From Lactifluus volemus (Eukaryota > Basidiomycota > Agaricomycetes > Russulales > Russulaceae), in assembly GCA_022376515.1 (NCBI GenBank), contig WTXI01000031.1:1-64000 (forward strand): DNA of 64,000 bases, in the 5' to 3' direction. Made by a program: the position numbers and the translations under genes. This document shows, one piece after another, positions 45,399-55,479 of this stretch. Under the pieces are notes generated by a model. That model was not told the origin of the DNA. It ran no database searches and worked only from the letters and a program-made list of their open reading frames with translations. Numbering within the stretch: the stretch's first letter is position 1; every line of letters starts with the position of its first letter.

Positions 45399-45879
45399 CT
45401 ATAACAAATCAGACTATTTAAATCTTATCTCAGTGGCCTGCATCTTCTGGACTCCTTGATAGAAAAAGAAATGATTTTCTAGGACAAGAATAACACATTA
45501 GTTCGCTTTATATCCACAACAGAAGTGCGACAAGAATCTATTAATGCCTTTTATCGCTGCCATTGTGTAGATCGCAACCCATTCTCGTTTGCGTATGACA
45601 TCTGCATTTTCTTAGTCCATGACATACACGGCTCTGCTGACTATGCTATGCTGACACAATGCCGTCCTGCTGTGGGTCATTTCACTCGAGGATTTCACCT
45701 AATGTTTGAATTTCTCATTCAATTTTTACTCATCGCCACACAAAAATTTAATATGGTTCGTACACCGAGGACAGCGAGGAGCCCTCGAAACTAGTACTGG
45801 TAAGCAACCAAGCAGAGTATCAAGCCCATGGCTGGCATGAATGAACGATTCCAATAAGAGGTAGAACCGGGTGGTCACT
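45399..45879. repeat. Inverted spacer segment (block 2 copy)
   Basis: Reverse-complement counterpart of 32683-33216, about 50 bp shorter because of a deletion near 45455. It sits directly against the ankyrin coding remnant (ACTATGTAATGTGAACATTGC at 45877). The inversion has therefore removed the sequence that ends the coding remnant in block 1 and replaced it with a new tail. Confidence 0.8.
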
Positions 45880-46051
45880 ATGTAATGTGAACATTGCAGT
45901 GGTGTTTGATTATTGTTCAATGCCTTTGCATCTGCACCACATCTGAGAAGGAGCTGAATGACATCCAGGTTCTTTCCGTTGATGTGAGGTGTAGCTACGT
46001 CAGGCCATTCGTATTATGTACATTAACATCTACGCCACAATCGAGAAGGAG
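45880..46051 (-). pseudogene. Vestigial 3' ankyrin coding of block-2 NLR
   Basis: Beyond the shared TAG at 46052 the ankyrin pattern continues with a further stop (DCGVDVNVHNTNGLT*LHL) and then NNNQTPLQCSHYI, after which it runs into the inverted spacer with a stop at 45726. Confidence 0.65.
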
Positions 46052-47154
46052 CTACGCAATGTCTGCATGTCCAAATTTTGATGCAAAGTCCAATGGCCTC
46101 TGGTTGTTCGTGCCTTGTGAGTTGACATTTGCCACGCACCCAATAAGGGCTGTAGTGACATCTGCATCGTGGTTTGCACCACGACGAAGAAGAAGCTGGA
46201 CAATTTCCAGGTGTCCGCGTTTCGAAGCCAGATGCAATGGGGTCACGTGATCGTTATCCTGGGCATTCACATCTGCGCCGTGATCGAGAAGAAGTCGAGC
46301 AGTGTCTAGGTATCCAAATTTCGATGCAAAGTGTAATGGCGTCCTGTTGTTCTTGTCTTGTGAATTTACATTTGCGCCGCACTCGATAAGGACCTTAGCG
46401 AGATCTGAATGCTCCTTTTCCCTCCACCTAAGACGATTTCTAGCATTACCCTAAACTGAAATCGAGAATGACATAAAGCGTACCAATGTGAGTATAGCGC
46501 CAGGTGTAAGGCAGTCCGGGCTTGCTTATCTGGGGAATGATTTGCTCCACGAAGAAGAAGAAGCCGGACAATTTCCAGGTGTCCGCGTTCCGAAGCCAGA
46601 TGCAATGGGGTCACGTGATCGTTATCCAGGGCATTTGCATCTGCGCCATGATCGAGAAGAAGTCGAGCAGCGTCTACGTATCCATTTTCCGATGCGAAGT
46701 GCAATGGCGTCCGGTTGTCGGTGTCTTGTGAATTTACATTTGCACTGCCCTCGATAAGGACTTTAGTGAGATCTGAACGCTCCTTTATCTTCAAGGGCCA
46801 TCTTGAGGTATTTCTAGCATTACCTAAACTGAAATCGAGAATGACATGAAGCGTACGGATATGAGTATAGCGCCAGGTGTAAGGCAGTCCGGGCTTCCTT
46901 ATCTCTGGAATCATGATTTGCACCATGAAGAAGAAGAAGCTGGACAATTTCCAGGTGTCCGCGTTCCGAAGCCAGATGCAATGGGGTCACGTGATTGTTA
47001 TCCAGGGCATTTGCATCTGCGCCACGATCAAGAAGAAGTCGAGCAGCGTCTATGTATCCACCTGTCAATGCAAAGTGCAATGGCGTCCTGTTGTCTGTGT
47101 CTTGTAAATTTACATTCGCACCGTGCTCAATAAGGACTTTAGCGAGATCTGAAT

Positions 47155-47163
47155 GCCTCCACC
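47155..47163. repeat. Target-site duplication, left
   Basis: GCCTCCACC directly before the left terminal inverted repeat, identical to 49747-49755 after the right one. Counting 8 bp (CCTCCACC) leaves one extra base at the right terminus; counting 9 bp gives matching termini. Confidence 0.85.
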
Positions 47164-47172
47164 TAGGGATCA

Positions 47173-47300
47173 GCATGGGTATGGGTAACCCATGTGGGTT
47201 ATGGGTTGGGTAATGCTTGGGTATGGGTGTGGGTAGACTCGGGCTGACCCATAGCCGGGTTAAGCCTGGGTCACCACCCATGTCACCACCCATGCCGCTT
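47173..47300. repeat. Left subterminal ATGGGT/ACCCAT array
   Basis: Dense direct and inverted copies of the hexamer ATGGGT and its variants GTGGGT and TTGGGT, next to the left terminal inverted repeat. The matching array at the right end (49600-49735) is of similar length. Confidence 0.75.
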
Positions 47301-47559
47301 ATCTCAGCTTTGCAGATCTCGCTAGTGTTACCGCGAATTAGCCGAGCTGATCGTGGGAAATTGGTTCCAGGAGTCGTGAGGAGTCGACTCCACTGGCGTC
47401 GCTCTCCCCCTTCTCGCCCCTCTCTGCCGCCGCGTCCCCTCCTCTCACTCTTCTCACTGCCGCTGATTTCCCCCCTTTCCCCTCTCGCTCTTCTCTTTGT
47501 CACTTCCTTCCTTCCTTTCGCTGTCCTCTCTCTCTCTGTTGCCGCCATTGCTGCCCTTT

Positions 47560-48297
47560 GGCGCTCATCGCAGTAGAGTAGGGCTCCGATCGCGGACCAG
47601 ACGCAATACATCGAAAGGCGAATAGCTTTTCGCGTCTCGCTGGCGCTCCGCCTCACGGCGTCATGGCGCACGCACTGCGCTCTGTCGGCAGCGCCGCGTT
47701 GAATTTTGGGTTGGTCGCTCAGGGCGCGGTGGATTTGTATCGGTTCGTCTTTTTTTTTTTTTATGTTGTTTGTATTCATGTCCTTCTGAGGGACTGAAAA
47801 TTTTCGTTTGATGGTGCTGTTGTTGATAGGGAGATTGGATGCTGGTAAACGATTTAATTTTTTTTGGTATTCCGCAGTTTCTGTCGCTAACACAAGATCG
47901 TGGCCTTCTCCTTCCCTCCTCCCCCCCTTCAACTTAAAGGCCTTGGGATGTCTGCGTCGCGTAGTACTAAAAATGCTACACTTTCATCAAATGTTCTGAC
48001 ATTTTGGGTCATTAGGTGGGCATCGTAATCCTTCAAGAGGCTGGCGGTTTCGTTACGGGTTCCAAAGATGTATTGCACGATGGGATCGTGACGGAGGCGA
48101 TCCTGACTGGCCGACGCTACCTTGCCATCCGCGGCGTAGCGGAGACCCCGGTACGTACAAAGATACTGAAAACTCGATTGCACCGCTAACGCACACAACT
48201 TGGGTGAACCAACCAACCAGGAGGAGAGTAGCATCGAAGTGCAGGAACGCATCACGCGTGAATTCACGATACAGTCGAGGATATCCCCCTCGACGAA
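47560..48297 (+). pseudogene. Captured inositol monophosphatase fragment (C-terminal half)
   Basis: Part of an IMPase-family gene (Mg-dependent inositol phosphate phosphatase). The readable pieces in order are: VE*GSDRGPDAIHR near 47573, where the stop replaces an expected Trp (TGG to TAG at 47579-47581); SFSRLAGAPPHGV and GSAALNFGLVAQGAVDLY (to 47740); EIGCW; PWDVCV (metal-binding WD motif, about 47945); ILQEAGGFVTGSKDVLHDG (48020-48085); TGRRYLAIRGVAETP; and EESSIEVQERITREF (48220-48265), with a one-base loss before the terminal DTVEDIPLDE stop at 48297. Introns are retained. The N-terminal half, including the catalytic DPIDGT-type motif, is absent. Not functional as an enzyme. Confidence 0.8.
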
Positions 48298-48470
48298 TAA
48301 AAACAAGGCAGTAGTGCATAAAGGCAGTGAATACATGTCATTACCCACCGGTGATGGATTGGATGGATGCAGTAGAGTACCTGGTATGCTATATAGTGAT
48401 TCCTGCCCTAAATGACACGTCAAAAGTGCGTTTATCTATCTGTCCCTTATATGACACTTACATCCTCGTA

Positions 48471-49105
48471 GAGTATAACATCCGACTACAGTACGCAGAC
48501 GATTTGCCCCTCGTCGACGTGGGACAACCCGGCAAGCCAAGCTATATCCCGGCGGAATCGTGCGCGATTGAACACGGCGAACCTCACCTCGGAAAACTTG
48601 GCCCCAAAGAAAAATCGGACATGCTTAAGGTTGCGAGTCGAAGACCAGCCGAGAGTGCAAAGACCATAACCAGATGATCGTCGTTCGAGCTTCTGGCGCT
48701 GTCATTGACGTACGGCAAAGGACAACCACGCGTGGCCGACAGCAGTTGGAATATCTTGGACATCAGGTTCCACCAGGGTGGCCGTATGACGAATTGGAAG
48801 GTTCTCGTCATGCATGATGGCGTGGAGGCGTTGATGTTCAAGGGTCCCACGGACGAGAGGTTATAGTGTTCATCAAGGCGTTCGCCAACAAGTGCAAGAA
48901 CAGCGGGATGGGCGTCGGCAACGAGCCACCAGTGATCTTGCCCACTGCGGTGCTCCCGCATGTCAAGGACGACCTGGGACGCCGATGCACGATCGAGAGC
49001 ATCTCGCAGACGATCAAGTGTTTCGGAGATGCCAAGGGCATCAGCTTTATCCTCGTCCTCGTGCAGAAAAAGGACGACTATATCTTGCCTGGTATCAAAC
49101 GTCTG
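48471..49105 (+). pseudogene. Captured Argonaute fragment (end of PAZ, L2, MID)
   Basis: Part of an Argonaute gene, the small-RNA-binding core of RNA silencing. It begins at an intron acceptor (CTCGTAG at 48464-48470) with YNIRLQYADDLPLVDVG and SYIPAESCAIEHGEPHLG, then KLGPKEKSDMLKVASRRPAE (PAZ end, to 48655). After a frame change come LALSLTYGKGQPRVADSSWN and FHQGGRMTNWKVLVMH (L2 and the start of MID, about 48690-48815). Then FKGPTDERL and, after a frameshift near 48865, VFIKAFANKCKNSGMGVGN and KGISFILVLVQKKDDYILPG (MID, 48866-49105). The PIWI slicer domain and the N-domain are missing. It has no complete frame, so it is not a working Argonaute. It lies on plus, antisense to the host NLR. 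Confidence 0.8.
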
Positions 49106-49599
49106 GTCTCCGTGTCCGTGTACGCGTGTGTGCTCGTGTCCTTCATACCGGTGTGTCCGTCGGCGGTCGCATTGGTCGGCCTGGCGATCGGCAGCGCGAG
49201 ACTCCTGCGCCGAGCGTGTGTGTCTGAGAGATGTCTGTGACTGCTTAGAGGTCCTACATATAAGTGGTGGTCTTGATAATGGGGTGCGCTTATGGCAGTG
49301 GACTGGAGGTATATCTATTTGGAACATGGACCATGTTTTCGTACAAGGAACCACCGGTGGGGGGCAAGTTTCCCATCGATCTGCTTGATGCGTGCATCTT
49401 GGGCTTTTGAGGTACATGTAGCCTGCTGTAGGGATGTATCATGAATATATTGTTATTGTTGTAGACCTGTCGTTTGGTCACTGGGGTGTAAACTTGTTGA
49501 TGATGGATGACCTCAAGCCAGACATGGGTCCCACGGTGCAGCTAGCAAATGATGTGGCTAAAAATGGCTAGTGGCTCGGCCCGGCTACTGTAGCCGCGG
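49106..49599. other. Transposon interior, unassigned
   Basis: Between the Argonaute fragment and the right subterminal array. One short plus frame (49305-49408; KEPPVGGKFPIDLLDACILG, then F and a stop) looks like the 3' end of a third captured gene, but I cannot identify it. Confidence 0.4.
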
Positions 49600-49735
49600 C
49601 AACACTACCCACATGGGTGACCCATACCCACCTCAACCCACACTAACCCATCAGAATGACCCATGGGTTGATGGGTCATTCACCCATATGGGTATGGGTG
49701 TGGGTCAGCCTCTCGGCACCCACGGGTTCACCCGT
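49600..49735. repeat. Right subterminal ATGGGT/ACCCAT array
   Basis: Dense direct and inverted ACCCAT and ACCCAC hexamers next to the right terminal inverted repeat, mirroring 47173-47300. Confidence 0.75.
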
Positions 49736-49746
49736 GCCGATCCCTA

Positions 49747-49755
49747 GCCTCCACC
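49747..49755. repeat. Target-site duplication, right
   Basis: GCCTCCACC followed by TAAAAGGATTTCTAGC. On the minus strand this is the intron acceptor (CCTTTTAG) plus the first bases of the ankyrin exon, placing the insertion within about 10 bp of that splice site. Confidence 0.85.
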
Positions 49756-49869
49756 TAAAAGGATTTCTAGCATTACCTAAACTGAAATCGAGAATGACAT
49801 ACAGCGTACCAATGTGGGATTAGCGCCAGGTGTAAGGCAGTCTGGGCTTCCTTATCTCGGGAATCATGA

Positions 49870-50480
49870 TTTGCGCCACGAAGAAGAAGAAGCTGGACAA
49901 TTTCCAGGTGTCCGCATTTCGAAGCCAGATGCAATGGGGTCACGTGATCGTTATCCTGGGCATTTGCATCTGCGCCGTGATCGAGAAGAAGTCGAGCAGC
50001 GTCTACGTATCCACCTGTCAATGCAAATTGCAATGGCGTCCTGTTGTCGTTGTCTTGTGAATTTACATTTGCCCCACGAAGAAGAAGAAGCTGGACAATT
50101 TCCAGGTGTCCGCGTTTCGAAGCCAGATGCAATGGGGTCACGTGATCACTATCCTGGGCATTTGCATCTGCGCCGTGATCGAGAAGAAGAAGAAGAAGAA
50201 GCTGGACAATTTCCAGGTGTTCGCATTTCGAAGCCAGATGCAATGAGGTCATGTGATCGTTATCCTGGGCATTTGCATCTGCGCCGTGATCGAGAAGAAG
50301 TCGAGCAGCGTCTACGTATCCACCTGTCAATGCAAATTGCAATGGCGTCCTGTTGTCGGTGTCTTGTGAATTTACATTTGCCCCACGAAGAAGAAGAAGC
50401 TGGACAATTTCCAGGTGTCCGCGTTTCGAAGCCAGATGCAATGAGGTCACGTGATTGTTATCCAGGGCATTCGCATCTGC
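49870..50480 (-). repeat. Near-identical ankyrin repeats in block-2 NLR
   Basis: Units such as LLLDHGADANAQDNDHVTPL, then KRGHLEIVQLLLLRGANVNS, are duplicated almost exactly within one exon. One junction carries an expanded Leu run (QLLLLLLLDHGADAN near 50195), a product of slippage or unequal exchange. Confidence 0.8.
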
Positions 50481-51319
50481 ACCATGATCGAGAAGGAGCT
50501 GAGCAACTTTCAGGGATCCGTTTTCTGATGCAAGGTGTAGCAGCATCCGGCTGTTCTTGTCATGCACACCAGCATCTGCACCATACTCGAGAAGAGCCTT
50601 GGCCACTTCCCAATGATCTTGGATCGACACAGAATGCAATGGTGTCCATCCTCTGTCGTCCTGAGAGTTCAAATCTGCACCATGGGAAACAAGGATCTGA
50701 ACAACTTCCAGGTGTCCTCTTCCTGACGCTAAATTCAGTGGAATGCAGGAGTTCTTGTCGCGTGGATTTGTATCGGCCCCGTGCTGGAGAAGAAATCGCG
50801 TAATCGCCCCGTTGCCCATTTCAGAAGCCATAGATAATGGAGTGTGATTGTCAGACCGCCGAGCGTTTACGTTTTGTGCGCGTTCGACAATGAGGAATTC
50901 TGCGATGTCACATAAGCCGTAGTGTGCCGCGACATGCAATGGAGGTTCTGGTATTTCTTCGTCGAACCGATCGACATGATAATTTATCCAGGCCGTAAAG
51001 TGTGGGGTTGTTGGGTCGAAAAGACGTTTCATGCCATCTTGTACTTCCACTGACGCATTTTCAAACAGGGCATGGTCCTCCCAGTGTCTCACTGAATACT
51101 CAGCGAGAGGGAGCTTGAGGTTATTATTTGTGGCCTCTTTATCGAGGAGCAACAGAGTGCCGAGGCAGGCTTTCGCGACCATGGTGTGAGCAGGTGTAGC
51201 AACAACGTTGTAACGGCGGATGGTAGGCATTCGCGCAGCTGCGAGGCGGCCTGACATTAAGAATTCTTTCACGGAAAAATGTGAGAACTTGACCAGTTTC
51301 GAATGCGTATGGCCTATCT

Positions 51320-51510
51320 GGTCATCGCTATATTCATGGTCCTCTTCACATTCCTCGTCATCGATATCTTCCTCGTCATCGATATCTTCCTCGTCATTGA
51401 TATCTTCCTCGTCATCAATATCTTCCTCGTCATTGATATCTTCCTCGTCATCAATATCTTCCTCGTCATTGATATCTTCCTCGTCATCAATATCGTCCTC
51501 GACAACGGTG
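51320..51510 (-). repeat. Acidic 18-bp minisatellite in block-2 NLR
   Basis: About nine tandem copies of an 18-bp unit (TTCCTCGTCATYGATATC on plus) encode DDEEDI/NDEEDI repeats between the NLR helical region and FSHFSVKEFL. The block-1 gene has only a short linker at this place (near 37220), so the expansion is specific to this copy. Confidence 0.9.
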
Positions 51511-53886
51511 ATCAGACTCGAGCACGTGGTGAGCACAGCCTGTATTGGGTCTTTCCGGCGGCGATCCTCGACAAGCTTGGGAATTTCTCCGGCCTCGAAA
51601 TCGAAAGCAAGAAACTCCGCAAGCTCTTCGACGTAAAACGGACGGGACGCCACCGCCATACACTGAAACAGCCGGTGCGCATAGTCCCAGATTGCCTCAT
51701 CAATATCTTGCAAGGAACGCTCATACGTCCCATCGAGGGTGTCCGGCAATTCTTCCAGAGCAACCCGGATACGCTCCGGAGGGTAGCGGCGAAGGAAGTC
51801 GAATTGACATGAGACCCATTTGAACCTGCATCACATGTGTCAGTCACTATCGCGCAGTTTTGTAGCACCGATGCCTTACATTCTATTGCCCTTTTTCAAA
51901 AGCGCTCTGGTGACTAGTGTCTTCTCCACCTCTCCCCATGTTCCCATGACGAGGTCCGAGTCAACGACAGATCTGATGTATGTTTCGATGTCTCGCCTTT
52001 GTCCCCCCTCTTCGTGAAGGGAAATAAAATGGGACTTCAAGTGGTTCAGGACATTTTGGATGTCGGGTTCAGGGCGAGAAGTGACGCATATACGTAGATT
52101 TGGAAGGTGTAAACCGACAAGCTCTTCCACAAGCTTCAGGACCTTTCCCCGGGGAGATGGAGTACCATAGGCTTTCGGGCATTCGTCAAGAGCATCCACA
52201 ATGAGGTAAATTGGGGGATGTGCAGCACATCGGAAAATATCCTGTAGACATTTTGCAAGTGCGGTGTCACTGGGTTCTTGAAGGCCATTATGGTGTTTCG
52301 AATAGAACCTCGAAAGGAATTCGGAGTAGGACTGGGACTGGTCATGAAGCTGGACCAGAAACGAGGATAATAAACCCCGCAAATTTTTCTTTTCGTCGTC
52401 TCCGAATTCGCAATAGAAGAACGCTAGCGAGGCCGATCCAGACTTGCGCATGCTGTTGATGCATTCAATAATCGACGAGCTTGTCGATGATATCAGTTTC
52501 CACCGAAAAAAAATCCGGAAATGTTGCGTACCAGAGGACGGTCCTTCCAGCGCCGGCTATGACAAAAGAAGCCATCAATCTCGGTGTATTGTTTGGACAG
52601 CAAGGGATACTGACGTTTACCACAAACCCACAAAAGGGAGCCAGACGACTGCCAGTCGACGAAAGTATTACTTTGAATGAGCCATTTCGTGGTCCCGTCG
52701 TGGCAAGCTTCGCACGCTATGCTGTGGTTCTTCCATGGGTTTGGCGGGGAGAGCCAGTGTTGAAGATCTCGCCGGATTTGGTCAGCTGTAAAAGGATCTC
52801 GGTGTTTTTGGCCAGAAATGACGAGATTTTGTGGATAACTGACCCTTTTCTTTCTTCACATGGCTCGTGTCACCGTATGTGATCGCACTCAAATTTTGCT
52901 CAATTCGGGTGACAGCTCCTTGCGTCTGCGTTGTAGTTTCTCGCACCTCCTCCTGGGTAAGCCTATCCCTCTTTGCGCCGTCCATGATCACCGTCGTGTT
53001 CTGCTCAAGACGGGAGACACCTCCGAGCGTCTGCGCCACAGTCGCCCGCACCTCCTCCTGGAGGAGCTTATCCAGCTTCTTTAGTGCCGCCTCGACCTTA
53101 TCCTCTCCGAAAAGCTTCAATACGAACTTCTCTGTATCGTGGTCAGCCATGTGACGTATGGGAAAAAATTCACTTACTCAGTCCTCCTTGCTTTATCTGT
53201 TCCGTAGCCAGAGCGAGGGCAGACAATAGTTCGATGACGATTTTCACAACAATGTTTCTTACTGCCATTGTTGGAAAAGCTTGAGTATAAATATCCAAGC
53301 GTTGGACGAAATTTCCAAGGGACTCGAATAGTTCGAGAAGGGCATCATGGTCGGCATTGACACTCTTCGCGGCCTGAGATACGAGATGTCATTATTGTCA
53401 CGAGAACGCGCGCTGAGAGACTGAATAGACATACGGCGAGGAGGATACCAATGGCAGAAAATATTAACTTTACAGGTGGTATGAGCTGCAGAATATGAAT
53501 CATGGTATGAGCATGGAAACTATCGGCGCATTCACCGGCAGACGCACCACTGAAGCAACACCATGTCCAGCTTGAGTAGCTCCTTGAAGTCCTCTTAGGG
53601 CAGTGCCCGAGCCAGTGAAGACCGTATGCAGAACATCAACAACACGCTTTATGGACTTAATCATCTTGGGGTGACGGTCATCTCCCAGGAATTTACGTTT
53701 ACGAAGGGCCTGTACTTGATCTTGGAGAACTTGAACGACAGACTCAGTGGTGTCGCATGACCTGAGTCGGATGGCAAGTTGATTTTCGATGAGGCTTTCC
53801 CCAACCTTCGATTGGTACTGCTTAACGGCATCATCCAAAAGAGACTGCAAAGTAGACGAGTCAGAGGTATCAGTTGTAGAGGACAT

Positions 53887-54240
53887 ATGGTTGAGAAAAG
53901 AGAGACTAGTCGGGTTTGAGTATATGAAAGTGGGGTGGATGTTGTCGTGGTTCACGGTGAGGGTGAGGCTACCTCGTGTATTGATATCGATAGTACTACT
54001 AGTAAGGCGCAAGTAACTTTCCTAAGTGGGTAGGCAAGACCGGCAACGTTAGCCGGTCGATAGTTCAAAGTTGAGACGACTTGTGTGTTTCCGGATCCGA
54101 GTCTGGCTATCCAATTATCACTCGGTAGTTCCGCGCGCCGCGCGTAAATGAATATTGGCACAGCAATGACCTTGTCAAACTGGAGGCCACGCCCGAACCG
54201 AAGACGTCACGTGGTGCCGGCCTGAACAGCCCATAACTTT
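53887..54240. promoter_or_regulatory. Upstream region of block-2 NLR, duplicated, with a micro-inversion
   Basis: Shares the block-1 upstream sequence (39530-39900), including GTTAGCCGGTCGATAGTTC and TTCCGGATCCGAGTCTGGCT. The 50-bp segment at about 54133-54182 is in reverse orientation relative to about 39799-39840 of block 1. Likely contains the NLR promoter. Confidence 0.6.
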
Positions 54241-54339
54241 TACGCCTGCGAGAACAAGGCTCGGCCGCCCAGAATCGGTTATCGGTATCGTTGCCCTCTA
54301 GCTATTGGCGTGAATGAGCATCCCCGCTCTCCCTCAGTC

Positions 54340-55345
54340 ATGAATCGTGATGGACGTATAACCTCTATGATCAACTGACAAAATCTCAAAAACCGTTTCT
54401 ACGTGCCAACAAGCATGTGACGTCCTTCCTGGCCCATCATGTCTCCGAGTCCTCAGCCACCCATGCGGGCCGCATAGATCAAACCCGAGGCTTATCTTCA
54501 CAGGGTCCGTGGACACTTCCTGGGGAGCGCCTACCATGCGTCAAGTCGCGTGTACGGGCCACAAAAAACATATTCAGACAGCAGTACGTTTATACCACGT
54601 CAGAGTCTTTGCGCTCTGGGATGACACGCTTGTTGCTAGACAGGTGCCAAACACGGTCGACGAGCAACTGAAGGAGATAGAAATCGGGCAGGCCAATCGA
54701 TGGAGGAGATGGTCGTTGAGGAGAAGCGGCTTGCGGTAGACGTAGGGTAGGTGCACGATAGAAGGCCGAAACCTAGCATGAGGTTTGATAGAAAATATAT
54801 TATGAACAATGACTATCTTTTTTCGCTGTGAGCGGACCTCCGAGTCCTCACAATTTGATTTGGGCCAACCGCATCCAAATGTACAGATGACCTTTGTCAG
54901 AATACAAATGCCAGTGGTGGCACAAGGTGTATTCTCTTCAAAAGCGATACAGCACCTGAGTAACATAACAAAGAAGGAATAATACCAGTCCCTGCTGGCT
55001 CTGCATTGCCGTTCCGACATTCACAATAGGGTTATATGCGCTTATCTCGTAAAATCTAGTGAAGGTCAATGGACTCAGATCGAGGCTAACAAGGATGAAG
55101 AGTTGTTCGAATGCTCTGCATGTACGTTTGAGCCGGTTCAGTACAACTTGAAAAACTACAGCTGCGTACCTATTTCTGGTCCTCAATTTTGTCCTGATCA
55201 CCATATCCTCCAGTAATATGTCCTCACTGTGTGTACACCACTCCTATCATGCACGGCAGCAGTCAGCCGTCAACGAGGCCACCAACAGGGTTCCACTTTC
55301 AGAACCTCGGTGCCGCGCCAGGCCAGAGACGATGGTCAGTATGTG
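54340..55345. repeat. Spacer repeat family A, copy 3
   Basis: Same order of conserved stretches as at 43425-44460, from CATGAATCGTGATGGACG to CAGAGACGATGGTCAG. The minus-strand protein-like piece here reads NVGTAMQSQQGLVLFLLCYV (near 55025-54960). Followed by a truncated GOT1 copy. Confidence 0.75.
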
Positions 55346-55479
55346 GGTAGCCAATGACGAAGGAGCCTAAACCAATGTCGATTGGGAACGAGCGAGTTCT
55401 ATGATTATAATGCTTATCTAGAATGACATTATTGTAGAGCCTGGCAGGGAAATGGGAAACCGCATAGGCTAGGGTGGAC

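Larger units (their letters stand above)
47164..49746. mobile_element. Non-autonomous hAT-like DNA transposon carrying gene fragments
   Basis: The ends are TAGGGATCAGCATGGGT at 47164 and the inverted TAGGGATCGGCACGGGT ending at 49746 (15 of 17 identical). They are flanked by the duplication GCCTCCACC, and the ankyrin exon sequence continues on either side. The TAGGG terminus with an 8-9-bp duplication fits the hAT superfamily. About 130 bp inside each end is crowded with direct and inverted ATGGGT/ACCCAT motifs (47173-47300 and 49600-49735), like subterminal transposase-binding arrays. No transposase frame is present. The cargo is a C-terminal inositol monophosphatase fragment and a PAZ-L2-MID Argonaute fragment, both on plus, opposite to the host NLR gene. 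The superfamily name is an inference from the ends. Confidence 0.82.
46052..53886 (-). pseudogene. Goodbye-NACHT-ankyrin NLR (block 2), interrupted by a transposon
   Basis: Paralogue of the 33445-39512 gene with the same exon order. The N-terminal Goodbye-type exon starts at the ATG at 53886 (MSSTTDTSDSSTLQSLLDDA). A helical linker at 53150-52860 is longer here. NACHT has Walker A AGAGRTVLW, with the P-loop Lys replaced by Arg (codon 52543-52545), and Walker B PIYLIVDALDEC near 52220. An NLR helical region (GTYERSLQDIDEAIWDYA, about 51730), an acidic repeat tract (51320-51510), and ankyrin repeats at about 50950-49790 follow. A 2.58-kb DNA transposon (47164-49746) splits an ankyrin exon. More ankyrin exons lie at 47154-46052, ending at the TAG shared with block 1. 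With the P-loop change and the insertion it is unlikely to be a normal NLR. Fragments could still be expressed, and the Goodbye-NACHT half before the insertion is open. Confidence 0.8.

Noticed and set aside
47173..47300. Telomere-like GGGT repeats suggesting a telomere or subtelomere junction
   Set aside because: The motif is ATGGGT/ACCCAT in both orientations and confined to the two ends of the TIR element; it is not the TTAGGG repeat expected of basidiomycete telomeres.
47208..47576. Plus frame of 119 codons at the left end of the transposon, Pro/Ser/Leu-rich
   Set aside because: It runs through the subterminal hexamer array and a pyrimidine tract, so the composition explains it; no transposase signature is present.
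49814..50803. Long plus-strand frame (329 codons) opposite the ankyrin repeats
   Set aside because: It is the antisense shadow of repetitive ankyrin coding; its internal repeats mirror the minus-strand units, and codon structure supports the minus frame.
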